DNA of 17,225 bases from JBHENN01 sp046262015 (GCA_046262015.1 JBHENN010000068.1:1-17225); one strand, 5' to 3'; shown: positions 1 to 7,608, numbered from the stretch's first letter. Program-made: numbers and translations. The notes: a model not told the origin generated them from the sequence alone.

Positions 1-166
1 GGGGAACCGCGGCGAGCCACAGGACGGGTGGCACCAGCGCGATCACCGCCACCGTCGCCACACCCCGCCGCCGCCCGAGCTCGACCCAAGCTCCCCGTCG
101 AGGACGAACGCGGCCGTCGCCAGTCGGGTCGGGGCGCCGGCTCAACACGATCGTAGATAATCCCAT
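1..166 (-). CDS. Putative membrane protein, N-terminal fragment (cut by window edge)
   Basis: An open frame runs from ATG at 166 to the window edge without a stop (55 codons). A purine-rich GAGGGGG stretch lies about 4 nt upstream of the ATG. The first 35 residues are rich in Arg (RRPDP, RPRRGAW, GRRRG). A hydrophobic stretch follows, ending in VPPVLWLAAVP, which looks like a first transmembrane helix with a positive cytoplasmic tail. It lies 37 bp after the precorrin-2 dehydrogenase stop on the same strand, so it could be the next gene of the sulfate-assimilation operon, for instance a transporter permease, but nothing visible identifies the family. The start could also be a downstream GTG or TTG in the same frame. 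Existence is moderately likely; function is unknown. Confidence 0.45.
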   Translation of the reverse strand, partial: MGLSTIVLSRRPDPTGDGRVRPRRGAWVELGRRRGVATVAVIALVPPVLWLAAVP

Positions 167-203
167 CAGCCCCCTCGCCGGGGCGACCGTGACCGCGCCG
201 GTT

Positions 204-872
204 CTAGCGGGCGGGCTCGCGCCGGACGGCCCGGCGCTGCGCGTCCGCGATCTGGCTCCGCAGGGCGGTCTCGTCCCCACGCCGGATCAGCTCCAGCGGG
301 TCGGGCCGTCCGTGGACGATGCTCTCGAAGAACGCCTTCCGCAGGTCATAGGTGGCGAGGTTCTCCTTCGCCCAGACGCGCAGCTCTCGCAGGACCTCGG
401 CGAGGCGCGCGTGCTCGGGGCCCAGCCAGACACGGACCTGGTCCCGAAGCCTCTGCGCGAGGACGGGACTCGCGCCCGACGTCGAGACAGCCACCGCGAT
501 CGGGCCCTGACGCACGACCGCGGGAAGGATGAAACTGCACAGCTCGGGCACGTCCACGACGTTGACCAGCATGGAGCGCTCCTCGGCGTCCTGGAACACC
601 CGCCGGTTGACCGAGCCATCGGCGGTCGCCGCGATCGCCAGGAAGCGCCGGTCGAGGTCCCCTTGCCGATAGGGCCGGCGCAGCCACCTGATCGCACCGT
701 CGTCGTGGAGGCGAACCACCTCGGGGACCGCATCCGGCGCCACGACGGTGACCTTCGCTCCGCACTCGAGCAGGCCCGCGATCTTCTCGAGGCCGACCGC
801 GCCCGCGCCCACCACCAGACAGGGACGATCCTTCAGGTCGATGCACGCCATGTACACCGGGGCCGCGCTCAT
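204..872 (-). CDS. Precorrin-2 dehydrogenase / siroheme synthase N-terminal domain protein
   Basis: This 222-aa protein matches the CysG N-terminal/Met8p family, which oxidises precorrin-2 to sirohydrochlorin with NAD+; some members also insert iron. Near the N-terminus a Rossmann dinucleotide-binding motif reads VGAGAVGLEKIAGLLE, followed by AKVTVVAP. The family motif around VNVVDVPELCSFILPA contains the Asp implicated in catalysis in Met8p, and STSGASPVLAQRLR follows. I chose ATG at 872 because it overlaps the upstream stop by 4 nt (ATGA) and the Rossmann strand begins soon after; the frame is open further upstream but that part reads through other genes. It is the last clear member of the sulfite-reduction operon. 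With the divergent methyltransferase it supplies siroheme to the sulfite reductase. No separate ferrochelatase (SirB/CbiX) is visible, so either this protein is bifunctional like Met8p or the chelatase lies elsewhere. Confidence 0.9.
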   Translation of the reverse strand: MSAAPVYMACIDLKDRPCLVVGAGAVGLEKIAGLLECGAKVTVVAPDAVPEVVRLHDDGAIRWLRRPYRQGDLDRRFLAIAATADGSVNRRVFQDAEERSMLVNVVDVPELCSFILPAVVRQGPIAVAVSTSGASPVLAQRLRDQVRVWLGPEHARLAEVLRELRVWAKENLATYDLRKAFFESIVHGRPDPLELIRRGDETALRSQIADAQRRAVRREPAR

Positions 873-1027
873 CGCTCGGCCTCTGCGGTGCGCTCGCCGA
901 GCCCGTCGAAGCGCAGATCGAAACGACGGTCGCACGAGGAGCAGTACCAGCCGCTCGGTCCCCCGGACGGTTCCAGCTCTTGCTCCCCGCAGTACGGGCA
1001 GAAGAAGGGAGCCGCCCGGACGGTCAC
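869..1027 (-). CDS. Small zinc-ribbon protein in sulfite-reduction operon
   Basis: A 52-aa protein with two CxxC knuckles: CPYC (Cys10, Cys13) and CSSC (Cys29, Cys32), separated by 15 residues. This is the pattern of a zinc ribbon or rubredoxin-like metal site. The start is a GTG whose last bases form the TGA stop of the APS reductase gene (GTGA overlap), and its own stop overlaps the next ATG in the same way (ATGA). It is therefore translated inside the operon between cysH and the siroheme gene. Its function is unknown. Possible roles are an electron carrier or an assembly/metal factor for the Fe-S enzymes next to it, but this rests only on position and the four cysteines. The tight coupling on both sides argues it is a real gene despite its length. 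Confidence 0.75.
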   Translation of the reverse strand: MTVRAAPFFCPYCGEQELEPSGGPSGWYCSSCDRRFDLRFDGLGERTAEAER

Positions 1028-1800
1028 TGCTCGGCCTCGGTCTGGTGGCCGCCGCGGCCCTTGCCGAAGGTGTGGATGCCGCATTCGGTCTTGCTGAAGC
1101 TCTCCCACCGACCGGCGCGGTCATCGTCGGATCCAGAGACGGGGCGCGTGCACGGCGTGCAACCGATCGAGCGGTATCCGTTCTCCAGCAGAGGGTGGGT
1201 AGGGATCTCGTGCAGGCGGAGGTAGCTCTGGACGTCGTCCTTGCCCCAGCGGGCGAGAGGATGGATCTTCAGGACCTCGTTGCCCGACGGGAGCATCTGA
1301 GCCTCGACGATCGGCGTGTCTGCCCGCAGCGGCGATTGATCGCGCCGGATGCCGGACATCCATCCGTCGAAGTCCTCGAGCGCGGCTTGAAGGGGCTCGA
1401 CCTTGTTGATGAAGCAGCACCGTTCGGGATCGGTCCGATAAAGCTCCGGTCCGTAGCGCGCCGCCTGGGCGGCCGGCGACCCGTGCGCGCCGCGCACGTC
1501 GACCAGCTTCAGGTCCCAGAGATCGCGGATGTGGGTGCGGAACTCCATCGTCTCGGCGAAATGGAACCCTGTGTCCAGGAACAACACCGGGATGTCGGGG
1601 CGTATCGACCGCAGCATGTGAAGGATCACCAGGCCCGAGGACTGGAACGAGGTCGCCACCGCGAGACGGTCGACCGTCGCCGCCGCCCACTCGAGTACGT
1701 CGACGGGTTGTCCTCGTTCGAGCGCGTCGTAGCCGGCGTCAGGGGAGGCGAACTCGTGAAGCGCCAGCGCGGGCGCTGCGCTTCCGGGTCCGTCCGTCAC
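1024..1800 (-). CDS. cysH: Assimilatory adenylyl-sulfate (APS) reductase
   Basis: A 258-aa enzyme of the PAPS/APS reductase family, which reduces activated sulfate to sulfite with thioredoxin or glutaredoxin as electron donor. The N-terminal PP-loop-like region includes VATSFQSSGLVILHM (about residues 48-62) and FLDTGFHFAETMEF. Two cysteine pairs, Cys128-Cys129 and Cys214-x2-Cys217, are the [4Fe-4S] ligands that mark the APS-using type rather than the PAPS-using type. The C-terminal ECGIH motif carries the catalytic Cys240. GTG at 1800 was chosen because it overlaps the sulfite reductase stop (GTGA) and the conserved region begins shortly after. The sulfite produced is the substrate of the upstream gene's product. 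ATP sulfurylase is not in the window. Confidence 0.95.
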   Translation of the reverse strand: MTDGPGSAAPALALHEFASPDAGYDALERGQPVDVLEWAAATVDRLAVATSFQSSGLVILHMLRSIRPDIPVLFLDTGFHFAETMEFRTHIRDLWDLKLVDVRGAHGSPAAQAARYGPELYRTDPERCCFINKVEPLQAALEDFDGWMSGIRRDQSPLRADTPIVEAQMLPSGNEVLKIHPLARWGKDDVQSYLRLHEIPTHPLLENGYRSIGCTPCTRPVSGSDDDRAGRWESFSKTECGIHTFGKGRGGHQTEAEQ

Positions 1801-3572
1801 GAGCGTGGCTCCGCCACGATGGTCGGAGCGGGGCCGGCGTTCGCAAGACGCGGCCGCGCGCCGAAGGACTGGAGCTCGTCGTCGGCCAGCCGGGCCACGA
1901 ACGACGCGAACGTGTCGTCCGGCCGACGCGCTCCGCGGTAGCGACGGATCAGCGTCTCGACGTAAGGACCGGCTTCCGAAGCGGGCACCTTCACCCCCTT
2001 CACCTTGCGGCCGAAACCACGCTCTGCCCCGAGATGGCCGCCGAGGTGGACCAGGAACGCCTCGGTCTTGCGGCGCGTCTCGACCTGCTCGCCGTGGGCG
2101 TCGAGCACGTAGGTCTTCTCGGGCACCACGCACCCCATGAGCCCGATGTCGGCGGTCTGGTAGCGCGCGCACGAGTTGGGACATCCGTTCACGTTGATCC
2201 GAACGTCCTCGATGAAGTCCGGCATCGCACGCTCGAGATACCCGTAGAGCTCGGCCGCGCGGCCTTTCGTCTCGACGATCGCTAGCTTGCAGAACTCGAT
2301 GCCGGTGCACGCCATCATCCCCTTGCGCCACGCGCTGGGAGCCACCGGGAGGTCGAGGGTCGCGAGCTCGTCGGTGAGCCCACCGACCCGGTTCTCGGGG
2401 ACGTCCAGGATGACCAGCTTCTGTTGCGTGGTGGTGCGGATCCTTCCTTGTCCGTAAGCGCGCGCGAGGCGCGCCACGGCGCGCAACTGATGGCCGGAGA
2501 TCCGACCGGCCCGGGGTGAGAAGCCGACGTAGTGGTTGGCATCCTTCTGCGGCCACACGCCCGTGTGCTCGCGATGCGAGTCGAGCGGCGGAGGCGTCTC
2601 CTCCAGGTCATCGAGCCGGTAGCCGATCGCTTCCTCCAGGACCGAGCGGAACCTCTCCGCCCCCCAATCGCGTACCAGGAACTTCATGCGCGCCCGGTTG
2701 CGCGCCCGCCGGTAACCCCAGTCGCGGAACACTCCGGTGATGCCGGCCACCACCTCCACGGCCCGGGCGGGCTCTACGAACGCGCCGAGCCTCTGGGCGA
2801 ACATCGGGTTGGTGCTCAAGCCGCCCCCGACCCACAGGTCGAACCCGACCCTGCCGTCGGGATGCGTCGCACCTACCAGTCCGATGTCGTTCACCTCGTG
2901 CTGACCGCAGCGATGAGCGCACCCCGATATCGAGATCTTGAACTTACGGGGCAGGTTCGAGAACGCGGGGTCTCCGACGAGGCGCGCGTTGGCGGCGTCA
3001 ACCGTGTGAGACGCGTCGATCACCTCGGACGCATCGATACCCGCGAGCGGGCAACCCAGGATGTTGCGAGGCGTGTCCCCGCACGACTCGGTCGTCGACA
3101 GTCCGACCGCCTCGAGCTGCTCCCAGATAGCCGGTACGTCCTCGATGCGGATCCAGTGGAGCTGTACGTTCTGCCGGTCGGTGATGTCGGCGACGTCGCG
3201 GCCGAGCTCGACCGAGATCCGCCCGATGACGTCGAGCTGGTCGGCCGATAGAGCGCCGCCGGGGATCCGGATCCGCAGCATGAAGTAGCCGTCGGTCTCC
3301 GGCCTCTGGGTGTAGAGCCCGTGCCACCGGAAGCGGTTGCGAAGGTCGGAGGGCCAGATGGCGCGGAAGCCCTTGTGCGCGTAGACGGTCTCGATGCGGG
3401 CGCGGACGTTGAGCCCGTCGTCCTCTCGCTTGGCCTGCTCGGCCGGGTTCAGGGGCTCGGTATAACCCAGGGCCCACTGGCCCTCGCCACGGGCGCGCGG
3501 GAGCGGCGGAGCGGGCAGGGGGGTCCCGGCGCCTCCCGTGGAGGCCGTCACCGGCGTCTCGTCCCCAGACAT
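1797..3572 (-). CDS. Ferredoxin-dependent sulfite (or nitrite) reductase
   Basis: A 591-aa siroheme/[4Fe-4S] reductase with the two-fold repeated architecture of the NirA/SirA/CysI family, catalysing six-electron reduction of sulfite to sulfide (or nitrite to ammonia). The coupled Fe-S/siroheme ligands are visible as CTGIEFC (Cys422, Cys428) and CPNSC (Cys464, Cys468); the pseudo-symmetric GCAHRC lies at 218-222. Siroheme-pocket motifs around TDRQNVQLHW and TTTQQKLV are present. Sequence alone does not fully separate sulfite from nitrite use; coupling to cysH and siroheme genes favours sulfite. ATG at 3572 is preferred because a good promoter lies directly upstream and the first 40 residues are a low-complexity tail; the longer frame would run through the promoter and into the divergent gene. 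First gene of the minus-strand operon, probably translated from a leaderless mRNA. Confidence 0.93.
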   Translation of the reverse strand: MSGDETPVTASTGGAGTPLPAPPLPRARGEGQWALGYTEPLNPAEQAKREDDGLNVRARIETVYAHKGFRAIWPSDLRNRFRWHGLYTQRPETDGYFMLRIRIPGGALSADQLDVIGRISVELGRDVADITDRQNVQLHWIRIEDVPAIWEQLEAVGLSTTESCGDTPRNILGCPLAGIDASEVIDASHTVDAANARLVGDPAFSNLPRKFKISISGCAHRCGQHEVNDIGLVGATHPDGRVGFDLWVGGGLSTNPMFAQRLGAFVEPARAVEVVAGITGVFRDWGYRRARNRARMKFLVRDWGAERFRSVLEEAIGYRLDDLEETPPPLDSHREHTGVWPQKDANHYVGFSPRAGRISGHQLRAVARLARAYGQGRIRTTTQQKLVILDVPENRVGGLTDELATLDLPVAPSAWRKGMMACTGIEFCKLAIVETKGRAAELYGYLERAMPDFIEDVRINVNGCPNSCARYQTADIGLMGCVVPEKTYVLDAHGEQVETRRKTEAFLVHLGGHLGAERGFGRKVKGVKVPASEAGPYVETLIRRYRGARRPDDTFASFVARLADDELQSFGARPRLANAGPAPTIVAEPRS

Positions 3573-3579
3573 GGTCTGT

Positions 3580-3608
3580 TTTCTACCGTTGAAAGATGTT
3601 AAAGTCAA
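3580..3608 (-). promoter_or_regulatory. Promoter of the sulfite-reductase operon (leaderless type)
   Basis: On the minus strand, TTGACT (3608-3603) and TAGAAA (3585-3580) are separated by exactly 17 bp. Only 7 nt separate the -10 box from the ATG at 3572, so transcription should begin at or within a base or two of the start codon, and no ribosome binding site is present. This suggests a leaderless mRNA. Confidence 0.6.
3597..3605 (+). promoter_or_regulatory. Extended -10 promoter of the uroporphyrinogen-III methyltransferase gene
   Basis: TG-t-TAAAGT (3597-3605) fits an extended -10 element and lies 7 nt before the ATG at 3613, again implying a leaderless transcript. No good -35 is seen 17 bp upstream. 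The -10 overlaps the -35 of the divergent operon promoter. Confidence 0.4.
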
Positions 3609-3612
3609 ACGC

Positions 3613-4380
3613 ATGGCTGGACGGGTGGTGCTGGTAGGGGCGGGTCCCGGCGACCCGGACCTCGTCACGAGGGCCGGTCTGCGCGCCCTGGGCTCGTGCG
3701 ACGCGGTCGCGTTCGACGACCTCGTGGCATCCGAGCTGGTGGCCGAGGCGCCGGCTCACGCCGATCGCTACCCCGTCGGCAAGGCGGCAGGGCGCCCTGT
3801 CGCCCAGGAAGAGATAAACGCGCTGCTGATAGATCTCGCCCGCGCCGGACAGGTCGTGGTCCGGCTCAAGGGCGGCGACCCGTTCGTGTTCGGCCGCGGA
3901 GGCGAAGAGGCCCTGGCGTTGGCAGAGGCCGGCGTCGACTTCGAGATCGTTCCCGGCGTGACCTCGGCGGTGGGGGTCCCCGGGGCGGCAGGCATCCCGC
4001 TGACCCATCGGGGCACATCGTCTTCGTTCGCCGTGCTGACGGGGCACCGGTCGGCCGACGGCTCGGAAGCGGATTGGACAGGGCTGGCCCGCTCGGTCGA
4101 CACGCTGGTACTCGTGATGGCCGTCCAGACCCTGGGTTCGTCCACCGCGCGGCTCATCGCCGCGGGTCGTCGCCCCGATGAACCGGCTGCGTTGATCGAA
4201 CGCGGCACAACCGACCGTCAGCGCACCATCGTCGGCACCCTCACGACGATCGCGTGGCTGGCCGCCCGAGCGGGGGTGTGCTCCCCCGCAACCCTCGTCG
4301 TCGGCGAGGTCGTGCGCGTGCGCGCCGCCCTGGCCGGAGCCCCGCCGCGCGATCGACGCGCGGCCGCCCCGTCCGTCTAG
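3613..4380 (+). CDS. Uroporphyrinogen-III C-methyltransferase (SUMT)
   Basis: A 255-aa S-adenosylmethionine-dependent tetrapyrrole methylase that adds two methyl groups to uroporphyrinogen III to give precorrin-2, the branch point to siroheme and cobalamin. Diagnostic motifs are the N-terminal VGAGPGDPDLVT (about 8-19), the loop VRLKGGDPFVFGRGGEE (about 83-99) and EIVPGVTSAVGVPGAAGIPLTHRG. Length matches single-domain SUMT (CobA type), not the CysG fusion. ATG at 3613 begins immediately before the first beta-strand; a longer frame would cross into the divergent promoter. It has no clear Shine-Dalgarno sequence and may be leaderless. Divergent from the sulfite reductase operon whose precorrin-2 dehydrogenase uses its product, so its main role here is probably siroheme synthesis. 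It converges on the thioredoxin gene with a 37-bp gap. Confidence 0.93.
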   Translation: MAGRVVLVGAGPGDPDLVTRAGLRALGSCDAVAFDDLVASELVAEAPAHADRYPVGKAAGRPVAQEEINALLIDLARAGQVVVRLKGGDPFVFGRGGEEALALAEAGVDFEIVPGVTSAVGVPGAAGIPLTHRGTSSSFAVLTGHRSADGSEADWTGLARSVDTLVLVMAVQTLGSSTARLIAAGRRPDEPAALIERGTTDRQRTIVGTLTTIAWLAARAGVCSPATLVVGEVVRVRAALAGAPPRDRRAAAPSV

Positions 4381-4417
4381 AGAGGCAAGACACCTCCGCG
4401 CTCCGGCGCTACCCAGA

Positions 4418-5038
4418 TCAGTCGGGGCGTGGACTCGACGCCGCCCGAGCGACCAACAGGTCGAGGTTGGTGAAGAGCTGCTCGGGCGAGATCGCGCCGA
4501 GCACGACGGTCCCCTCGCGTTCGGACCGAGCCGGCCCCGCGATGCTCGCCAAGAAGAGGCCCTCGTCGTCGATGAAGAACGTCTCCGGTATGCCGTAGAC
4601 GGCGAGCTTGCGGGCCAGCGCCTCGGTCTCGTCGCGCACGATCGGGTAGGTGATGTCGAAACGGTCGACGAATGCTTCGGCCTCGTCGCGGGCATCCTGG
4701 ATGTTGACGCCGACGAAGACGACGCCGTCGTCCCGGTAGTCGCGCCACGCCCGCTCGAGCAACTCGGCCTCCTCCTTGCACGGCTCGCACCACGACGCCC
4801 AGAAGTTCACGACGACGGGGTGGCCGCGCAGATCGGACGAGGACAAGGTCCCTCCGTCGAGGAGTGGGAGGGAGAAGGCCGGCGCCGGGGCGCCGGGAGC
4901 GAGCCGCGCCGGGGCAGACCGCAGCAAGCCGAACGCGAGGAGGGCCACGAAGAGCACGCCTGGAAGCACGAGGAGCGCGGTGCGCGCCTTCGACGACGAA
5001 GATCGGCGCCGGGGCTCCACCTCTTCTGCCGTCGCCAC
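4418..5038 (-). CDS. Membrane-anchored TlpA/ResA-like thioredoxin
   Basis: A 206-aa protein with a short Arg/Ser-rich cytoplasmic tail, one transmembrane helix (about 20-40) and an extracytoplasmic thioredoxin-fold domain of the AhpC/TSA-Redoxin type. The active site is WCEPC (Cys84, Cys87) after VVVNFWAS, and the cis-proline loop is GIPETF (Pro151). Such proteins reduce disulfides outside the membrane, often in cytochrome c maturation or oxidative protein repair; no cytochrome biogenesis gene is adjacent, so the partner is unknown. The start is uncertain: GTG at 5038 is chosen because it gives a natural tail, while an ATG at 5062 would add eight residues with atypical codons. Neither has a clear ribosome binding site. 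It is divergent from the phosphatase gene. Confidence 0.88.
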   Translation of the reverse strand: MATAEEVEPRRRSSSSKARTALLVLPGVLFVALLAFGLLRSAPARLAPGAPAPAFSLPLLDGGTLSSSDLRGHPVVVNFWASWCEPCKEEAELLERAWRDYRDDGVVFVGVNIQDARDEAEAFVDRFDITYPIVRDETEALARKLAVYGIPETFFIDDEGLFLASIAGPARSEREGTVVLGAISPEQLFTNLDLLVARAASSPRPD

Positions 5039-5144
5039 GCGAGAACTGTGCCACAACGGCATCGGTACGACGGCCGCTACCGTTCCGCGCCGGTGGCGCG
5101 CCACGCGGCAAGTAGCCTCTAGCGCTGCCCCGGGAGGAGAGCCA

Positions 5145-6902
5145 GTGTCGAGACGCACCGCGGTCATCGTTGCAGCCGGCGTGCTAGCCGTGCTCGCCGC
5201 GGTGTGGGCACTCGGCCAGAAGGAAGAGCGCGCCCTTCGAGCCGAGCAGCGCGCCATGCCCACCGAGGACGAGATGGCGGACGCGGTCGGGAGCCCGATC
5301 ATGCGGCACGTCTACCGAGGACATGTGCCCGGACGCTCCGGCGAGATCATGCTGGTACCCAAGCCACACCGTTACCTGATCGGAGAGTGGGATCTCACGA
5401 CGCTCGGGACCGACACGCCCGAGATGTATACCTCGCACCCCAACCCCTGGGACTACCTAGCCCGCGTGCCGCTCGTCTTCTACGGTCCCGCCTATATGAA
5501 CCGAGGAGAACAGGTGGACCGCGTCGTCGACATCGCCGACATCGCGCCGACGTATGCCGCGCTGCTCGGCATGAACGGCTTCGAGGCCGACGGCGAGGTC
5601 GCTCGAGAGGTCGTGCCCCGGCGCGCCGTCCGACCGCCGAAGATCATCGTGACGGTCGTGATCGATGGCGGGGGCTGGAACGCCCTGCAGGCGCATCCGG
5701 CAACCCACCCCGCGTTCGACGCGCTCGCTCGCCGGGGGACCCTCTATACGAACGCGACGATCGGATCGGCGCCCTCGATCACCGGCGCGTTGCACGCTAC
5801 GTTCGGCAGCGGCATCTACCCGCTGCGCTCGGGCATACCCGGGAACCAGATGCGGGGGCCGAAAGGGGGAGACACTCCGGATGATCCCCGCATCGATACG
5901 TGGCTGCAGAATGCGGACCCACGCTACATGCGCGTGCCCACGGTGTCCGAACTGTGGGACGAGTCGACCCGCAACCGGGCGCTAGTCGGAACCGTCTCGT
6001 ACGAGGGCTGGCACCTCGGCATGATCGGTCACGGCGCGCAGCGTCCGTCCGGTGACAAGGACGTCGCGGTGCTGTGGGAGCACGACGAGCAGGAGTGGTG
6101 GATCAACGAGGACTTCTACCGGATACCTCGTTACGTGCAGCGGTTCGACCTGCAGAGGCTCGAGCGCTACGAGGAGCAGCTCGACGCGCGCGATGGGATC
6201 GTGGACGGCTTGTGGTTCGGCCGCACCCTAGAAGAGCTGCAGGACAAGCCGAAGCGGCCGGGGACCCCGGCGTTCGCGCGGCTCACCGGCGACGTGATCA
6301 TGGACGTCCTGCGGCGCGAGCCGTTCGGACGCGACGGCGTGACCGATCTCTTCTGGGTGGAGATGAAACAGCCTGATTTCGGCGGCCACGTGTGGAACGT
6401 GGAGCGGAGCGAGCAAGGAGACACGATCCTGGAGGTCGATCGTCAGCTCGCGCGGATCAAACGATGGCTCGACCGCGCGGTGGGCGAAGGCGAGTACGTC
6501 CTGACCGTGACGGCCGACCACGGCCAAGAACCCTTGCCGGACGACCGCGGCGGTTGGCGCGTCAATTCCCAGGAGCTACAACGCGACATCAACGCGCGCT
6601 TCGGCGAAGGCATCATCGAGGTGGTCAGCCCGGTCGACATGTACGTCGCCTCGGATCGAGCGCGCTCTCGGGACGTCGACCTCTCCGACATCGCTCGCTT
6701 CGTCGGGGCGTACACGATCGGGGATAACATCCCGCCCGGCGCGCCGGGGTCCGAGCGCGTCCCTCGAGCACGACTCGACGAGACGCTCTTCGCCGGGGCG
6801 TTCTCGACCGACTACATCGCCGCGCTCACTCCCCAGAAGATCGCGAGCTTCGGCCCGAGCGACTATCCCGAAGGGCAGATCACGACGCCCCCGGGGAGCT
6901 AG
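5145..6902 (+). CDS. Alkaline-phosphatase-superfamily phosphohydrolase, circularly permuted
   Basis: A 585-aa protein with an N-terminal membrane anchor or uncleaved signal (about 5-23). The catalytic core resembles type I phosphodiesterase/nucleotide pyrophosphatase: Asp174 (VVIDGGG), probable nucleophile Ser208 (GSAPSIT), Asp411/His415 (PDFGGH) and Asp458-His459 (TADHG), the expected two-metal ligands. The segment that normally closes the fold at the C-terminus, carrying the last metal His (SHPNPWDYLARVPLVFYGP, His98) and VVDIADIAPTYAALLGM, is at residues 66-156, before the core. The protein ends where that segment would usually begin. The start is GTG at 5145 with GGGAGGAG about 7 nt upstream. 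Expected outside the membrane, hydrolysing phosphate mono- or diesters; the substrate is unknown. Its end overlaps the convergent rhodanese gene by 23 bp. Confidence 0.85.
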   Translation: MSRRTAVIVAAGVLAVLAAVWALGQKEERALRAEQRAMPTEDEMADAVGSPIMRHVYRGHVPGRSGEIMLVPKPHRYLIGEWDLTTLGTDTPEMYTSHPNPWDYLARVPLVFYGPAYMNRGEQVDRVVDIADIAPTYAALLGMNGFEADGEVAREVVPRRAVRPPKIIVTVVIDGGGWNALQAHPATHPAFDALARRGTLYTNATIGSAPSITGALHATFGSGIYPLRSGIPGNQMRGPKGGDTPDDPRIDTWLQNADPRYMRVPTVSELWDESTRNRALVGTVSYEGWHLGMIGHGAQRPSGDKDVAVLWEHDEQEWWINEDFYRIPRYVQRFDLQRLERYEEQLDARDGIVDGLWFGRTLEELQDKPKRPGTPAFARLTGDVIMDVLRREPFGRDGVTDLFWVEMKQPDFGGHVWNVERSEQGDTILEVDRQLARIKRWLDRAVGEGEYVLTVTADHGQEPLPDDRGGWRVNSQELQRDINARFGEGIIEVVSPVDMYVASDRARSRDVDLSDIARFVGAYTIGDNIPPGAPGSERVPRARLDETLFAGAFSTDYIAALTPQKIASFGPSDYPEGQITTPPGS

Positions 6903-7608
6903 CGACAGGACGCAGCGTGCCGGTCCCGTCCAGCGCCTGCTCGGCCGCGTCCCGGCGGACCACGCCGAGCAACCGTCCGCCGGCGGTGGTGACCGGGATG
7001 GTCTGGACGCCGGCGCGCCTCATGCGCTCCACCAGGGGTTTCAGTGGCTCGACCGGCCTCACGGTCGCGGGACCCGGCTCCATCACGTCGCCGACGGCGC
7101 GCTCCTCACCCTCGCCCACCTTCTGGGTCCGGATGCGACCGAGCAGGATGCCCTCGGGGTTCGTCACGAGACAGAACGTCTCGTCTCGACGCTCCATCTC
7201 GGCGAGCGCGTCGGGAACCGGCGAAGCGGGCGCGCACGTTGGCGCGTCGCCGTCGACCACCTCGCCTGCGACGAAGTAGTGGGGGCCGGTGCCCTCCACA
7301 GGCAGCCCTGCCGCCATCCACGCAACCTTGCCGGCGACGAAGTCGTAGACCTCGGTGAAGCCGAGGCGCTCGAGCTGCCACGCAGCTCGGGGACTCATGT
7401 CTCAGGCATCGTCCCAGCAATAGACGATGGTGGGGCGGGCGCGGTCCAGGGTGGCGACGGCCTCCGGAGTCATCTTCTTGAGCGAGATGCTGATCGCGCC
7501 GGGGATGTGCTCCTCGTCGTACTCGTGCTCCGGGAGCACCTCCACTAGCTGGGTGCGGCCCTCGGCCAGCAGACCACGGACGGCTTCGAGGTCGATATCG
7601 GTCGGCAC
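6880..7608 (-). CDS. Rhodanese-CBS protein with probable selenocysteine (in-frame TGA at the catalytic position)
   Basis: Read through the TGA at 7404-7402, this is a 242-residue protein: a single rhodanese domain (about 1-105) followed by a CBS pair (about 110-230). Before the TGA it has the family pattern LVEVLPEHEYDEEHIPGAIS and IVYCWDDA. The TGA is residue 69 and begins the six-residue active loop U-D-M-S-P-R, where homologous rhodaneses have Cys-x4-Arg. SPRAAWQLERLGF and VYDFVAGKVAWMAAGLP follow in frame. GTG at 7608 is chosen because GAGAGG lies 6 nt upstream; GTG at 7626 lacks a ribosome site. The natural stop is also TGA (6882-6880). Rhodaneses carry persulfide (or selenide) sulfur; CBS pairs usually bind adenosyl ligands. 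The gene starts 39 bp after the antiporter stop. The alternative is a nonsense-mutated gene or a base error. Confidence 0.75.
7371..7389 (-). promoter_or_regulatory. SECIS-like hairpin of the rhodanese-CBS gene
   Basis: On the minus strand, 12 nt after the TGA, CGAGCTGC-GTG-GCAGCTCG forms a perfect 8-bp stem with a 3-nt loop that starts with G. The loop is 20 nt from the TGA. Bacterial SECIS elements have a short apical loop with an early G, about 16-37 nt after the UGA, so the geometry fits. The hairpin lies within coding sequence, as is usual in bacteria. Confidence 0.6.

Noticed and set aside
748..1941. 397-codon open frame on the plus strand opposite cysH
   Set aside because: Antisense shadow of the cysH/siroheme genes, with low-complexity Arg-rich translation.
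1797..3572. Calling the siroheme reductase a nitrite reductase
   Set aside because: The family does both reactions, but coupling to APS reductase and the absence of nitrate genes favour sulfite.
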